From positions 1 through 44,574 of IMG/VR virus record IMGVR_UViG_3300008448_000175: 44,574 bases of DNA; one strand, written 5' to 3'. This document shows, one piece after another, positions 1 to 10,600 of the stretch (within the stretch, counting starts at the first letter, position 1; each line of letters opens with the position of its first letter). The notes under the pieces are model-generated. The model searched no databases, was not told where the DNA came from, and saw only the letters and a list, made by a program, of their open reading frames with translations. This stretch comes from a virus. A program made the translations under genes and the position numbers.

Positions 1-2
1 TA

Positions 3-812
3 GGCAGTCCGCAGAGCAAAAGTCCTGTGCAACTTCCGGCCAGTAGACTTGGAGGTACTACCCTAGTAATGGATGACGGTGATGATCGTTTTATTAGAAA
101 AAAGCCTGCAGGCGAAGGTCCAGTCGAATATGCAGAAGTTGAAAAAAAAGAAAAAGGCAACGTAGATATTCCCTTTAATGAATATTTTAGAGTGCGTACT
201 CGTACCGGTCATCAAATACTTTTGCACAATAGCGAAGACTTAATTTACATAGGAAATGCACGTGGTACCGCATGGATTGAATTAACCAGCAATGGAAAAA
301 TTGACATCTATGCTGAAGACAGTATTAGTATACACACTGAGAATGATTTAAATTTTCGTGCCGATCGAGACATAAATTTTGAAGCTGGCCGCAATGTGAA
401 TATAAAAGCAGCTGGCGGAAAAATGCAATTAGAATCAGTTGGCAGCGTGAATATAATTGCTGCTGCAGATGGCAAGATCACTGTGGGAGCAGGATTTGAT
501 CTTGTATCGGGATCAGGTACGAAATTGTCTTCAGGCGGAGCGACTAACATTAAATCATCAGATACCAATATTGACGGTGGCAACATTAATTTAAATTCTG
601 GACTGGCAGTAGCAGCAACTCCTGCTTCGCCGTTGAGTACTCATACTAATCCTAAAACTAGTTCTAGCAGTGAATGGGTTAACAAAAAGAGATATCAGAA
701 TGGTACTATGACAAGCATAATGAAACGAATTCCAATGCACGAACCTTGGCTGCTGCATGAAAATCAAGCGCCAACACTGCTAACACCAACAAGTACTGAT
801 AGAGATACATAA
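3..812 (+). CDS. 5: Baseplate hub/central spike protein gp5-like, C-terminal part (5' truncated)
   Basis: The frame is open from the first full codon, so the GTG at 27 is not a real start and the gene begins upstream of the window. What remains is about 269 residues. A middle stretch (from VRTRTGHQI) is followed by regular short repeats such as IDIYAEDSI, LNFRADRDI and VNIKAAGGK, typical of the triple-stranded beta-helix of T4 gp5 and VgrG spikes. The tail is Ser/Thr rich and ends with a basic MKRIPMHEPW segment that I recall from cyanophage gp5 proteins. No lysozyme domain is visible; it would lie upstream if present. The protein should trimerise as the membrane-piercing spike under the baseplate. 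It stands directly before gp25 and gp6, which fits a baseplate operon. Confidence 0.82.
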   Translation, partial: GSPQSKSPVQLPASRLGGTTLVMDDGDDRFIRKKPAGEGPVEYAEVEKKEKGNVDIPFNEYFRVRTRTGHQILLHNSEDLIYIGNARGTAWIELTSNGKIDIYAEDSISIHTENDLNFRADRDINFEAGRNVNIKAAGGKMQLESVGSVNIIAAADGKITVGAGFDLVSGSGTKLSSGGATNIKSSDTNIDGGNINLNSGLAVAATPASPLSTHTNPKTSSSSEWVNKKRYQNGTMTSIMKRIPMHEPWLLHENQAPTLLTPTSTDRDT

Positions 813-813
813 A

Positions 814-1251
814 ATGGCAAAAATATATAACAAAAAATCAGTGGCTGCATTTACCGCCAGTACTGGTAATAACAGCACAGCAGCATTTACCTACAAGGGT
901 TTCAGTTCTCAAGAAACTAAATCTAATTTCAAGTCGTATGATATTGATCTTGTCAAACAGGATATCATAAATCATTTTTACATTCGCAAAGGTGAGAAAT
1001 TAATGAATCCCGATTTTGGTACTGTGATATGGGATCTGTTGTTTGAACAATTTACCGAAGAAGTCAAAAAACTTATAACAGAAGATGTTGAACAGATCAT
1101 TAACTATGATCCCCGTATAGCAATTAACGGAGTAATTATAGACAGCACAGATATGGGCATACGAATAGAAGCAGATATCACCTATATTCCATTTAATATC
1201 AATGAACGAATGACTTTTGATTTTGATCGAGAAAATAATATTATAAAGTAA
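814..1251 (+). CDS. 25: Baseplate wedge subunit gp25-like
   Basis: This 145-residue protein matches the gp25/GPW family: a central MNPDFGTVIWDLLFEQ block followed by acidic helices and a C-terminal beta region (GIRIEADITYIP). In T4, gp25 forms the wedge core with gp6 and gp53 and links the baseplate to the sheath. Family members are usually about 100-135 residues; here a Ser/Thr-rich N-terminal extension of roughly 35 residues precedes the core. The ATG lies one base after the gp5 stop, with only a weak ribosome site, so translation is probably coupled. The gp5-gp25-gp6 order is common in marine T4-like phages. Confidence 0.9.
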   Translation: MAKIYNKKSVAAFTASTGNNSTAAFTYKGFSSQETKSNFKSYDIDLVKQDIINHFYIRKGEKLMNPDFGTVIWDLLFEQFTEEVKKLITEDVEQIINYDPRIAINGVIIDSTDMGIRIEADITYIPFNINERMTFDFDRENNIIK

Positions 1252-1267
1252 GCAGTTAATTTTATTA

Positions 1268-1275
1268 GTTAAATA
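1268..1275 (+). promoter_or_regulatory. Late-promoter-like motif upstream of gp6
   Basis: GTTAAATA lies 17 bases before the gp6 ATG, in the only sizeable gap between baseplate genes. It differs by one base from the T4-type late consensus NATAAATA read by the gp55 sigma factor. An AGGAT ribosome site follows at about 1282-1286. The identical octamer precedes the gene at 23047. Confidence 0.4.
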
Positions 1276-1292
1276 CATGATAGGATAGCAAA

Positions 1293-4200
1293 ATGACCAC
1301 AACGTCTAGACAAAACAACTTGATATTGAACGAAGACTGGACTAGAATCTACCAGACTTTTCAAAATGCCGATTTCAAAAGCTACGATTTTGAAAATCTT
1401 CGCAGAGTCATCATTGCCTATTTCAGAGAAAACTATCCAGAAGATTTCAACGATTACATTGAAAGTTCAGAATATCTTGCCTTAATTGATGCCATTGCTT
1501 TTCTAGGACAAAGCCTATCTTTTAGAATAGATCTAGCTAGCCGAGAAAATTTTATCGAGTTGGCAGAACGTAAAGAAAGTGTTTTACGTCTTGCAAAAAT
1601 GTTGAGTTATAATGCCAAGCGCAATCTACCGTCAGTTGGGCTGTTGAAATTTGACACCATAAGCACCACTGAAAGTGTGTTGGACAACAACGGTAAGAAT
1701 CTAGCGCAACAGACCATTGTATGGAATGATCCCACTAATTCTAACTGGGTAGAACAATTTGTCACGGTGTTAAATGCTGCGATGACAGATAACACAGCAT
1801 TTGGTCGCAGCCAAGGGTCTGCAACAATTGACGGAATACCCACAGAACAATATCGATTTAGAACATCGTCGAGCGACGTGCCTATTTTTACCTACAGCAA
1901 AATAGTAGCAGGTCGACAAATGACATTCGAATTAGTCAGTACCAGTTTCAAAGGCAAAGAAGAAATCTACGAAGAATCTCCAGTCCCCGGTAATCAATTA
2001 GGATTTGTGTATAGAAATGATGGTAAAGGTGGAACCAGTGCTAATACTGGATTTTACCTAATGTTCAAACAAGGTAGTCTGCAGCTGGCAGATTTTTCAA
2101 TTGATATTCCTGCAACGAATGAATTAATTGCTGTGGACAGCAATAATATCAACAACAACGATGTATGGTTATTTGCATTGAATTCGGCAGGCGTACAATT
2201 AAACGAATGGACCAAAGTATCCGCTCTCATAGGTAATAACATATCATACAACAGTATTAATAATAATATTAGAAATATCTATTCAGTGATCACAAAAGAA
2301 AATGATAGAATTGATCTAGCGTTTGCAGACGGAGTATATGGTAATCTGCCTCAAGGATCGTTTAGAGTCTATTATAGAACCAGTAATGGTCTCAGCTATC
2401 AAATAGCACCAAACGAAATGCGCGGTATTAGTATTGCTGTGCCCTATGTCAGCAAATCAGGAGTCCGTCATACACTAACATTGACCATGAGTCTCAAATC
2501 TACCGTGAGTTCATCTTCTCCAAGTGAGTCCCTAGCTTCAATTAGAACAAATGCTCCTGCGCAATACTACACACAGAATAGAATGATAACCGGAGAAGAC
2601 TACAATCTCGCCCCATTATCTACTTCACAGAACATTCTCAAAGTAAAAGCAATCAATAGAGTATCAAGTGGAATCAGTAGAAACTATGACTTAATTGATG
2701 CCAGTGGAAAATATTCCAGCATAAATGTATTTGCTGCCGATGGACTCATTTATAAACAAAACGTTGAGAAATCCTTAGCATTTAAATTCACAAATAGAAT
2801 TGATATCATTAATTTTATACGCAACAGTATCGAACCTATTTTCACTTCTGCAGATACTTACAATTTTTATCTCACTAAATTTGACAAGATCTTGTTTAGT
2901 GATACAAATTATCGCTGGAAACAGATAACCACAGATGTGAATAATTCTACCGGATATTTTTACAATTTTATTGATAATATAATTTTAAAAGTTGGATCAT
3001 ATACCACTAGCACACTGCAATACATCACTCCAGGTACACTGGTTAAATTTACAGCACCAGCAGGTAAGTCTTTTAGACGCGGTAAATTGGTTACCACCGA
3101 TGCCAACGATCCTGAACAGAAAGATCGATTGTGGACCAAAGTGATTAAAATTACTGGCGACGGCACCAATGCAGGTGTGGGAATTCTATCTTCCGGACTG
3201 GGAGCAGTTCAGTTTAGCGACGTTATCCCATCAGAAGCCATTGCTACAAGGATAGTGGCTAAATTTGTGAATAATCTTCCTAACGGAATAGAAAATGAAA
3301 TGATCAACCTAATGTTGGCCAATCTCAATTTTGGCCTGCGTTTCTCTGTAAGTGATTCAACTTGGAAATTAGTGGCCACTGCCGATTTAAATCTTCTTAA
3401 TGATTTCAGCCTTGGTAAAAGTGGTGACACAACCAGTCAAAATTTAGATTCGTCATGGATTATTGCATTTGTCAAACAGGCAGATGAATATTTTGTTAGA
3501 ATACGTGGTTTAGAGTATGTGTTCGGCAGCCTAGAAGAAAATAGATTTTACTATGATAGCTCACAAAAAACCTATAACGGTAAAACCGGTGATGTGGTCA
3601 AAGATCAAATTAAGATTTTAGGAATTAATCCGGACAGTAACCTTTTGAATCCTCTGAAGCAAGATATAACTTTTGCTATTAGTGATGCTATTACCTTTGA
3701 CGACGGATATCAAAGTACAGAAGAAATCAAAATTGAATTTTATGATTCTGATAGCGATGGAGTAATTGACAATCCCGAAGCATTTGAACAGGTAGCGGGA
3801 CTAGATTTTGATTTGAAATTTTTATTCTTTCAAGAATCTGTAGACGTGGCAGGTAATAAAATTAGACAATATGTTGATAATAGTGATAACGCTATTATTG
3901 TGATCCAGAAAGAAAGTCTGATTAATGTTAATGACTATGCCGACGGTCAATTGATCTACTTCTATGATAGCAATGAAAATGTGATCAAGCGAGTTGATCG
4001 AAACACAAATACTTTGGTATTAGAAAGTTCATACACTGCAAATTACGGCAGAGCAGGACTTAAATTCCAATACATTCACAATGCTAATGTTGATCGCAGA
4101 ATTGATCCTAGCTCTAGCAATATTGTTGATGTGTATCTTTTGACACGAAGCTATAACACTGCATTTAGAAATTATCTTGCAGGCGCAGCCAAGAAACCAG

Positions 4201-4694
4201 ATGAACCAAACAGTGATAGTCTACGAATTGCATTTGGTTCAAATTTAGATCTAATCAAATCTATATCCGATGAAATAATATATCATCCTGTGGCCTACAA
4301 GGTGTTGTTTGGATCAACTGCCGACGTGCAGTTCCAAGCAAAATTTAAAATAGTTAAAAATTCAAATAGACTAATCAACGACAACGATCTAAAAGTTAAA
4401 ATTATAAATGCTATCAACGAATTTTTTGATATCAATAATTGGGATTTTGGTGATAGATTTTACGTCAGTGAATTGGTCACATATGTGATTAACACAGCAG
4501 CTCCAGACATCAGCAACATGATAATTCTGCCAAGACAGATTACACAGTCATTTGGTAGTTTGTTTGAGATACAAAGCAGAGTTGATGAAATTTTTGTCAG
4601 CGGCGCTACAGTAGATGACATAGAAATTGTAACTGCAATTTCTGCTTCGGAACTTAGAATATCCGTTGATTCAGTTATATCGAGTACAAATTAA
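1293..4694 (+). CDS. 6: Baseplate wedge subunit gp6-like, enlarged, with an EF-hand-like loop
   Basis: The N-terminus (NEDWTRIYQTFQNADFKSYD, then FRENYPEDFNDYIESSEY) and the C-terminus (NWDFGDRFYVSELVTYVI, then MIILPRQ) are typical of T4-like gp6, which dimerises to form the ring of baseplate wedges. At 1133 residues it is far longer than T4 gp6 (about 660). The extra length lies in the middle, roughly residues 500-950, and is rich in predicted beta structure. Residues 818-829 read DSDSDGVIDNPE, a textbook Dx-Dx-DG-x-I-D-xx-E calcium-binding loop of EF-hand or dockerin type. It follows gp25 with a promoter-like motif and ribosome site between them, and the giant structural gene starts two bases after its stop. 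Confidence 0.9.
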   Translation: MTTTSRQNNLILNEDWTRIYQTFQNADFKSYDFENLRRVIIAYFRENYPEDFNDYIESSEYLALIDAIAFLGQSLSFRIDLASRENFIELAERKESVLRLAKMLSYNAKRNLPSVGLLKFDTISTTESVLDNNGKNLAQQTIVWNDPTNSNWVEQFVTVLNAAMTDNTAFGRSQGSATIDGIPTEQYRFRTSSSDVPIFTYSKIVAGRQMTFELVSTSFKGKEEIYEESPVPGNQLGFVYRNDGKGGTSANTGFYLMFKQGSLQLADFSIDIPATNELIAVDSNNINNNDVWLFALNSAGVQLNEWTKVSALIGNNISYNSINNNIRNIYSVITKENDRIDLAFADGVYGNLPQGSFRVYYRTSNGLSYQIAPNEMRGISIAVPYVSKSGVRHTLTLTMSLKSTVSSSSPSESLASIRTNAPAQYYTQNRMITGEDYNLAPLSTSQNILKVKAINRVSSGISRNYDLIDASGKYSSINVFAADGLIYKQNVEKSLAFKFTNRIDIINFIRNSIEPIFTSADTYNFYLTKFDKILFSDTNYRWKQITTDVNNSTGYFYNFIDNIILKVGSYTTSTLQYITPGTLVKFTAPAGKSFRRGKLVTTDANDPEQKDRLWTKVIKITGDGTNAGVGILSSGLGAVQFSDVIPSEAIATRIVAKFVNNLPNGIENEMINLMLANLNFGLRFSVSDSTWKLVATADLNLLNDFSLGKSGDTTSQNLDSSWIIAFVKQADEYFVRIRGLEYVFGSLEENRFYYDSSQKTYNGKTGDVVKDQIKILGINPDSNLLNPLKQDITFAISDAITFDDGYQSTEEIKIEFYDSDSDGVIDNPEAFEQVAGLDFDLKFLFFQESVDVAGNKIRQYVDNSDNAIIVIQKESLINVNDYADGQLIYFYDSNENVIKRVDRNTNTLVLESSYTANYGRAGLKFQYIHNANVDRRIDPSSSNIVDVYLLTRSYNTAFRNYLAGAAKKPDEPNSDSLRIAFGSNLDLIKSISDEIIYHPVAYKVLFGSTADVQFQAKFKIVKNSNRLINDNDLKVKIINAINEFFDINNWDFGDRFYVSELVTYVINTAAPDISNMIILPRQITQSFGSLFEIQSRVDEIFVSGATVDDIEIVTAISASELRISVDSVISSTN

Positions 4695-4696
4695 AA

Positions 4697-7600
4697 ATGG
4701 CAGATAAAATATTTCCCAACAGCGGTCTACCTATTAGAAAAACTTCTGAACTACTCCCACAGATTTTTCAAACGGAAGCAAATCAAAAATTTCTAGCAGC
4801 GACTCTGGACCCTCTGACTCAACCAGGTGTACTTGAAAAGAAAGTGGGATATATAGGCAGAAGATACGGCAAAACATTTAATACCAAAGACATATATCTT
4901 GACAGTGACGAAACACTAAGAAGTAGATATCAGCTAGAACCAGCAGTTGTGGTTGAAAAAGATCAAAAGGTTACTGACTTTTGGGACTATATAGATTTTA
5001 AAAATCAAATAAAGTTTTTTAACAACAACGAAGAAAGAGACGACTTAATAGTATCGCAGGATCACTATACTTGGAATCCTCCTATAGAATGGGACAAGAT
5101 GGTCAATTATCGTGAGTACTATTGGGTGCCTGAAGGTCCACCGCCAATTAAAATTCTTGGCCAAGCGCAGAACATCACTAGCACCTATCGTGTGAGATCT
5201 GGTGTGGGTAGCGTTTTTATATTCACACCAGATGGCTTGACCAACAATCCTGCAATCACCTTGTATAGAGGGCAGACTTACAAATTCCAAGTTGCAACAC
5301 CAGGCAATCCATTTATCATTAGAACCAATGTTGATACAGGTACATTGCAATACAATCCTGTATTCCCCTATGTCCAAGGCCAGCTCACTGTGTTTGATGG
5401 TAAGATATGGAAGGCCAAAAAAAATATCAATCCTGCAGACGGCAGCACCATAGATGAAAACAGTGATGATTGGGAGTTTGTTGATGCAGCCAACGAGACT
5501 ACTTCGTTTGACTATACCAAAGGATTGACCAATAACGGAACTGAAAATGGCACCATAACTTTCACTGTGCCTCTAGATGCACCCGATGTGCTATTCTATC
5601 AAAGCTTCACAGATCCCAATAGATTTGGTCGTTTCATAATTGCTAATATTGAAAGCAATACTAAAATTGATATTGAAAAAGAGATTCTTGGTAAAACCAC
5701 ATATACCAGCAGCAATGGTATAACTTTCAGTAACGGCATGATAGTTTATTTTACTGGCACAGTATCACCGGCAAAATACAGTAATCAATCTATGAACAAC
5801 AAATGGGTAGTAGAAGGTGTAGGAGAAAAGATTTCATTGATCAATGTTGCTGATCTTGTGGTATCTGCTACATTTTCAAATTCTTCGCCAGAAATCTTAT
5901 TTGATAATGGTGGATTTGATACTCAACCCTTTGATGATGCTGCTGCATTTCCTAGCAACAAAGATTATATCACAATTAACAGAGCCAGTGCGGATTCTAA
6001 TCCATGGTCAAGATACAACAGATGGTATCACAGGGCAGTCCTAGATTATGCTCATGGCCTAAATCAATCTAGTTTTTCAGCAGATGAAACTGCTAGAGCA
6101 AAACGTCCTATAATAGAATTCAAATCAAATTTAAAATTATACAATCACGGATCACTGGCAATGCCTGCAGTGGATTATGTAGACGATTTTACCACAGATG
6201 TATTTTCAGTTATAGAAGGCAGTAGCGGATATATCATCGATGGCGAAAGTCTTTTTGATGGTGCTAGAATTTTGATAACCAACGACACTGACAAGTTGGC
6301 AAATAATCAAATATACACAGTGAAATTTATTAGGCATGTCAACTCAAGACAAATCAGTCTGATAAGAAGTTCAGAATTAGATCCCACAGTGGGAGAGTGT
6401 GTGTTAATTAGACTGGGCCTTGCAAATCGTGGATTCATGTATCACTTCAACGGCACCAACTGGATCAAGAGCCAGACAAAAACAAGTGTCAATCAAGCCC
6501 CATTATTTGATATGTTTGATGCTGATGCTGTAAGTTTTGGTGATAGTGAATCATATCCCGTGAGCTCGTTTGTGGGCAGTCCGATTATCAGCTACAAACA
6601 AGGCATAGGTGTTGTTGACAACGAGCTAGGCTTTGCTATCAGTTATCTTAATATAGATAATGTTGGAGATATACAGTTTGCTTGGAATCTAGACAGTGAT
6701 GTTTTTAACTACACCATCGATAAAAAACTGTATTATAAAAATCTAGCCACAGGATTTTACAAATTTAACACAGATGAACAGTATGACAATGGTTGGTTAA
6801 AACTAGATCCTGATTTTGTGCAACCTATAATAGATACAATTACTGTAAATTCTATTACTAATGAACTTGTCACATCAGTAGTAGATTGGACCACACTTGC
6901 AGATGACAAGATAGCAAAGATTTTATTTTATCTCAACGGTGTACAACTACGTGACACCTATACAAGAAACATCAACACCTTCACTTTCACAACAAATTTT
7001 GCTGTTGGCGATGTTATCACAATTAAATTATTTGCAGACACTGTGCCTGACCTAGGATATTATGAAATACCAATGGGTCTGGAAAAAAATCCTCTAAATG
7101 AAAGAATAAACACATTTACTCTCGGACAGGCATCTGACCATATTTCTAGCGGACTAGAAATGCTAGATAATTTTGTTGGGCGATATCCTGGCAGTAATAA
7201 TCTACGTGATATCAGTGGATTTCAAAATCTTACTAGACGATTTCTAAAACATTCTAGTCCCGCCCCACTGTCGATAGCATTGTTATGTGATAAAGAAATC
7301 AATATCATCAAGTCTATACAGTATGCCAAAAAAACCTATACAGATTTTAAAAACAGTTTCATCACACTAGCCAATGAACTGTACTATGATCAAACTCCAA
7401 AAGATTTTGTAGATTCTATACTAGAAGAAATCAGCAGATCACAAAATTCTACCAGACCCTTTGCCGGATCGGACATGATCGGTAGTGGAGCATATTCTAC
7501 AATAGACTACACAGTAGAAGACACCGGGATCAAAACATTTGCACTGTCTGAAAAATTTGATCTTGCTACACTTAGTTCTCGAGCAGTCTATGTGTATTAT

Positions 7601-10600
7601 AATAATCAACAGCTTTTACATGCTAAAGACTATGAGTTTAATTCAACTTTTGGTTTTGTAAATTTAAAAATACAGCTTGCTGAAAACGATAAAATTCAAA
7701 TTAGAGAATACGTATCGACGGCTGTGAATTTTATTCCACCAACTCCTACCAAGCTAGGATTATATAAAAAATATCTACCTAAAAAATTCTTAGACGACAC
7801 CTATGTCGAACCAAAAGAAGTAATTCAAGGACACGACGGAAGTATCACTGTTGCCTATGGTGATTTTAGAGATGATGTTTTACTTGAACTTGAATACAGA
7901 ATCTACAACAATATCAAACAAGAATATAAAGAAAATGTGTTTGATATTGATCTTGTGCTAGGCGGTTATTACGGAAACTCGCAGTATAACAAACTCCAAG
8001 TTGACAGTATTGTAACTGCTGAATTTTTGAAATGGATTCAAGGCACTAGCATTGACTACGTAAAAAACAGTTATTTCGATTCTCAAAATTCTTTCACTTA
8101 TACCTACAGCAACATGACTGATCCTACGGGCACAGTGAATCTTCCAGGGTATTGGAGAGGAGTTTATCAATGGTTTTATGACACAACAAGACCGCACCAA
8201 TCGCCTTGGGAAATGTTGGGATTCTCTGAAAAACCCACATGGTGGGAAAGTGAATACGGTCCAGCACCCTATACTTCAAATAATTTAATTCTGTGGGAAG
8301 ATCTTAGAGATGGCATAATTCGTCAAGGTGATCGTGCCGGCACATACGACAGGTATAAGCGTCCTTCAATCATGCAACACATCCCCGTAGACGGAGATGG
8401 CCAATTGTTGAGTCCTTTAGATTCTGGTCTTGCTGGCAATTTTTCATTGGTCAATAATCAAGGAGCTTTTCAACTTGGAGATCTAGCTCCTGTAGAATTT
8501 GCATGGAGGTCCAGTAGTGAATGGCCATTTGCTGTCATGTCAGTATTGTCATTGTTGAAACCTATGGAATTTATTGCAGACGGTTTCAATCGAAGCGCAG
8601 TAACCACAAATATTCTTGGACAAACAGTTAATACAAATACACAGATGTTTCTGACCATGGATGATTTAGCATATGAATCCACTGTAGATCAGCCAGTGTC
8701 AGGATTGGTAATTTATATTGTAAATTATTTAAAAAGCACAGCCACTACCCCTACCAATCTAGAAGACAAATTGTCAAATATTAATGTTAAATTATCCAAT
8801 CGATTAGCAGGGTTTGTAGACCAGGCACAACAAAAATATGTATTAGACAGCAAGAATCCAAAATCGACTTCTAGCAGTATTTTTATCCCTCCAGAGAATT
8901 ATGACATAATTTTTAATGTTAGCGCACCAATTGCAAATCTTGTGTACAGCGGAGTAATCGTAGAAAAAACTAACAGAGGATATAAGATCAATGGTTACGA
9001 TACTTCCAATGCCTTTTTCAATTACTATACCGCTATACAATCTCAGCGTGACCCTGTCATCCAGGTAGGGGGAGTCAGCGAAAATTTCTTTGACTGGGAA
9101 AGTGAAAAATTCTATGGTAATGGGGTAGTAATTAGACATCTAAATCAATTTTATCGCAGTATACGCAGCCATACCAGTGGCACCGCATTTGAAGAAACTC
9201 CTAATGGCATAGCAACATGGAGGAAATTAGCAGGAGCACCTATTACTGGTGGCATCACTGCTTTTAGAAGAAGAAATTTCAACAAACTTAAAATAAGAAA
9301 ATTATTCTATGGCGAGGTAGTAACTGATATTCAACAGGTGATAGATTTTATTCTAGGCTATCAAGAATATCTCAAAAGCGTAGGATTTGTTTTTGATTTT
9401 TACGATTCACAGTATCAAACAGCTAGAGATTGGTTTACTTCTGCTAAAGAATTCATGTTCTGGAGTCAGCATAATTGGTCTGAAGGATCGCTGTTAACAC
9501 TTAGTCCAGCAGCATCGTTGTTGAAAATTAACTTCGCAGTTGGAGTAGCAGACAACGTATTAGATAGTTTTTATGATTATCAGGTGTTAAAGGATGATGG
9601 TACCCCGCTGTCACCTCAAAATATCAATGTCAACAGAGATTTTCAAACTATAAGTTTATCAACTATCAATACAAATCAAGGAATTTATTTCTTAAAATTA
9701 AACTATGTTCTCAAAGAACATGTGGTTGTGTTTGATGATCGAACAGTTTTCAATGATGTTATCTATGATAAACCTACAGGATATCGTCAGGAACGAATCA
9801 AGAGCCGTGGGTTCCGTACAGTAGATTGGGATGGTGATTATACCAGTCCTGGATTCTTGTTTGACAATGTCAACATACAGATTTGGCAACCTTTCACAGA
9901 CTATAAACTTGGTGATATTGTTGCTTATAAATCGTATAATTGGACCAGCAGGTATAGCCAACTAGGCTCTGCAGAATTTCAAGATGCTGGTTGGACAAAA
10001 CTTGATTCCACTCCAACTAAATCGTTAATTCCAAATTTTGACTATAGAATAAATCAATTTGAAGACTACTATGAAGTAAACACCGACGGTGTCGGATCCA
10101 GCCAACGAAATCTTGCAAGACATGCCATAGGATATCAGCCTAGAGAATATCTGGAAAATTTAGCCGAAGACGAAATTACGCAGTTTAGAATTTATCAAGG
10201 ATTTATCAGAGAAAAAGGTACAGCCAATGCTATTGTCAAGGTGTTTGATAAAATCAGTCGAACAGATGACGACAGTGTGGTACTAACAGAAGAGTGGGCA
10301 TTTAAAATAGCGCAATACGGTGGCACAGATCAAACCAAAGAATTCGAATTTGAAATAAAAAAAGATGCTTTCCTTATCAATCCTCAACCTATATTAATAA
10401 CCTATAGTGAAGATACGGGGATTGTTTTAGATCAATATCTAAGAATAAAATCTTCTAACTTTACCCTAGCCGATACTCCTTTTACTACAAATCTCAACCC
10501 ATTAATTGACTATGATGGGGTTACTAGATCTGCAGGTTATGTTAATAAAAAACATGTGGATTTTATTTTCAAAAACAAAGATGACATTCTTGATCTAGAT

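Noticed and set aside
27-29. GTG at 27 as the start of the first gene
   Set aside because: The frame is open to the window edge, has no ribosome site, and the encoded part lacks the N-terminal domains of gp5.
3744-3779. gp6 calcium loop as a full EF-hand pair
   Set aside because: Only one loop is visible and the flanking helices of an EF-hand are not evident, so only an EF-hand-like loop is claimed.
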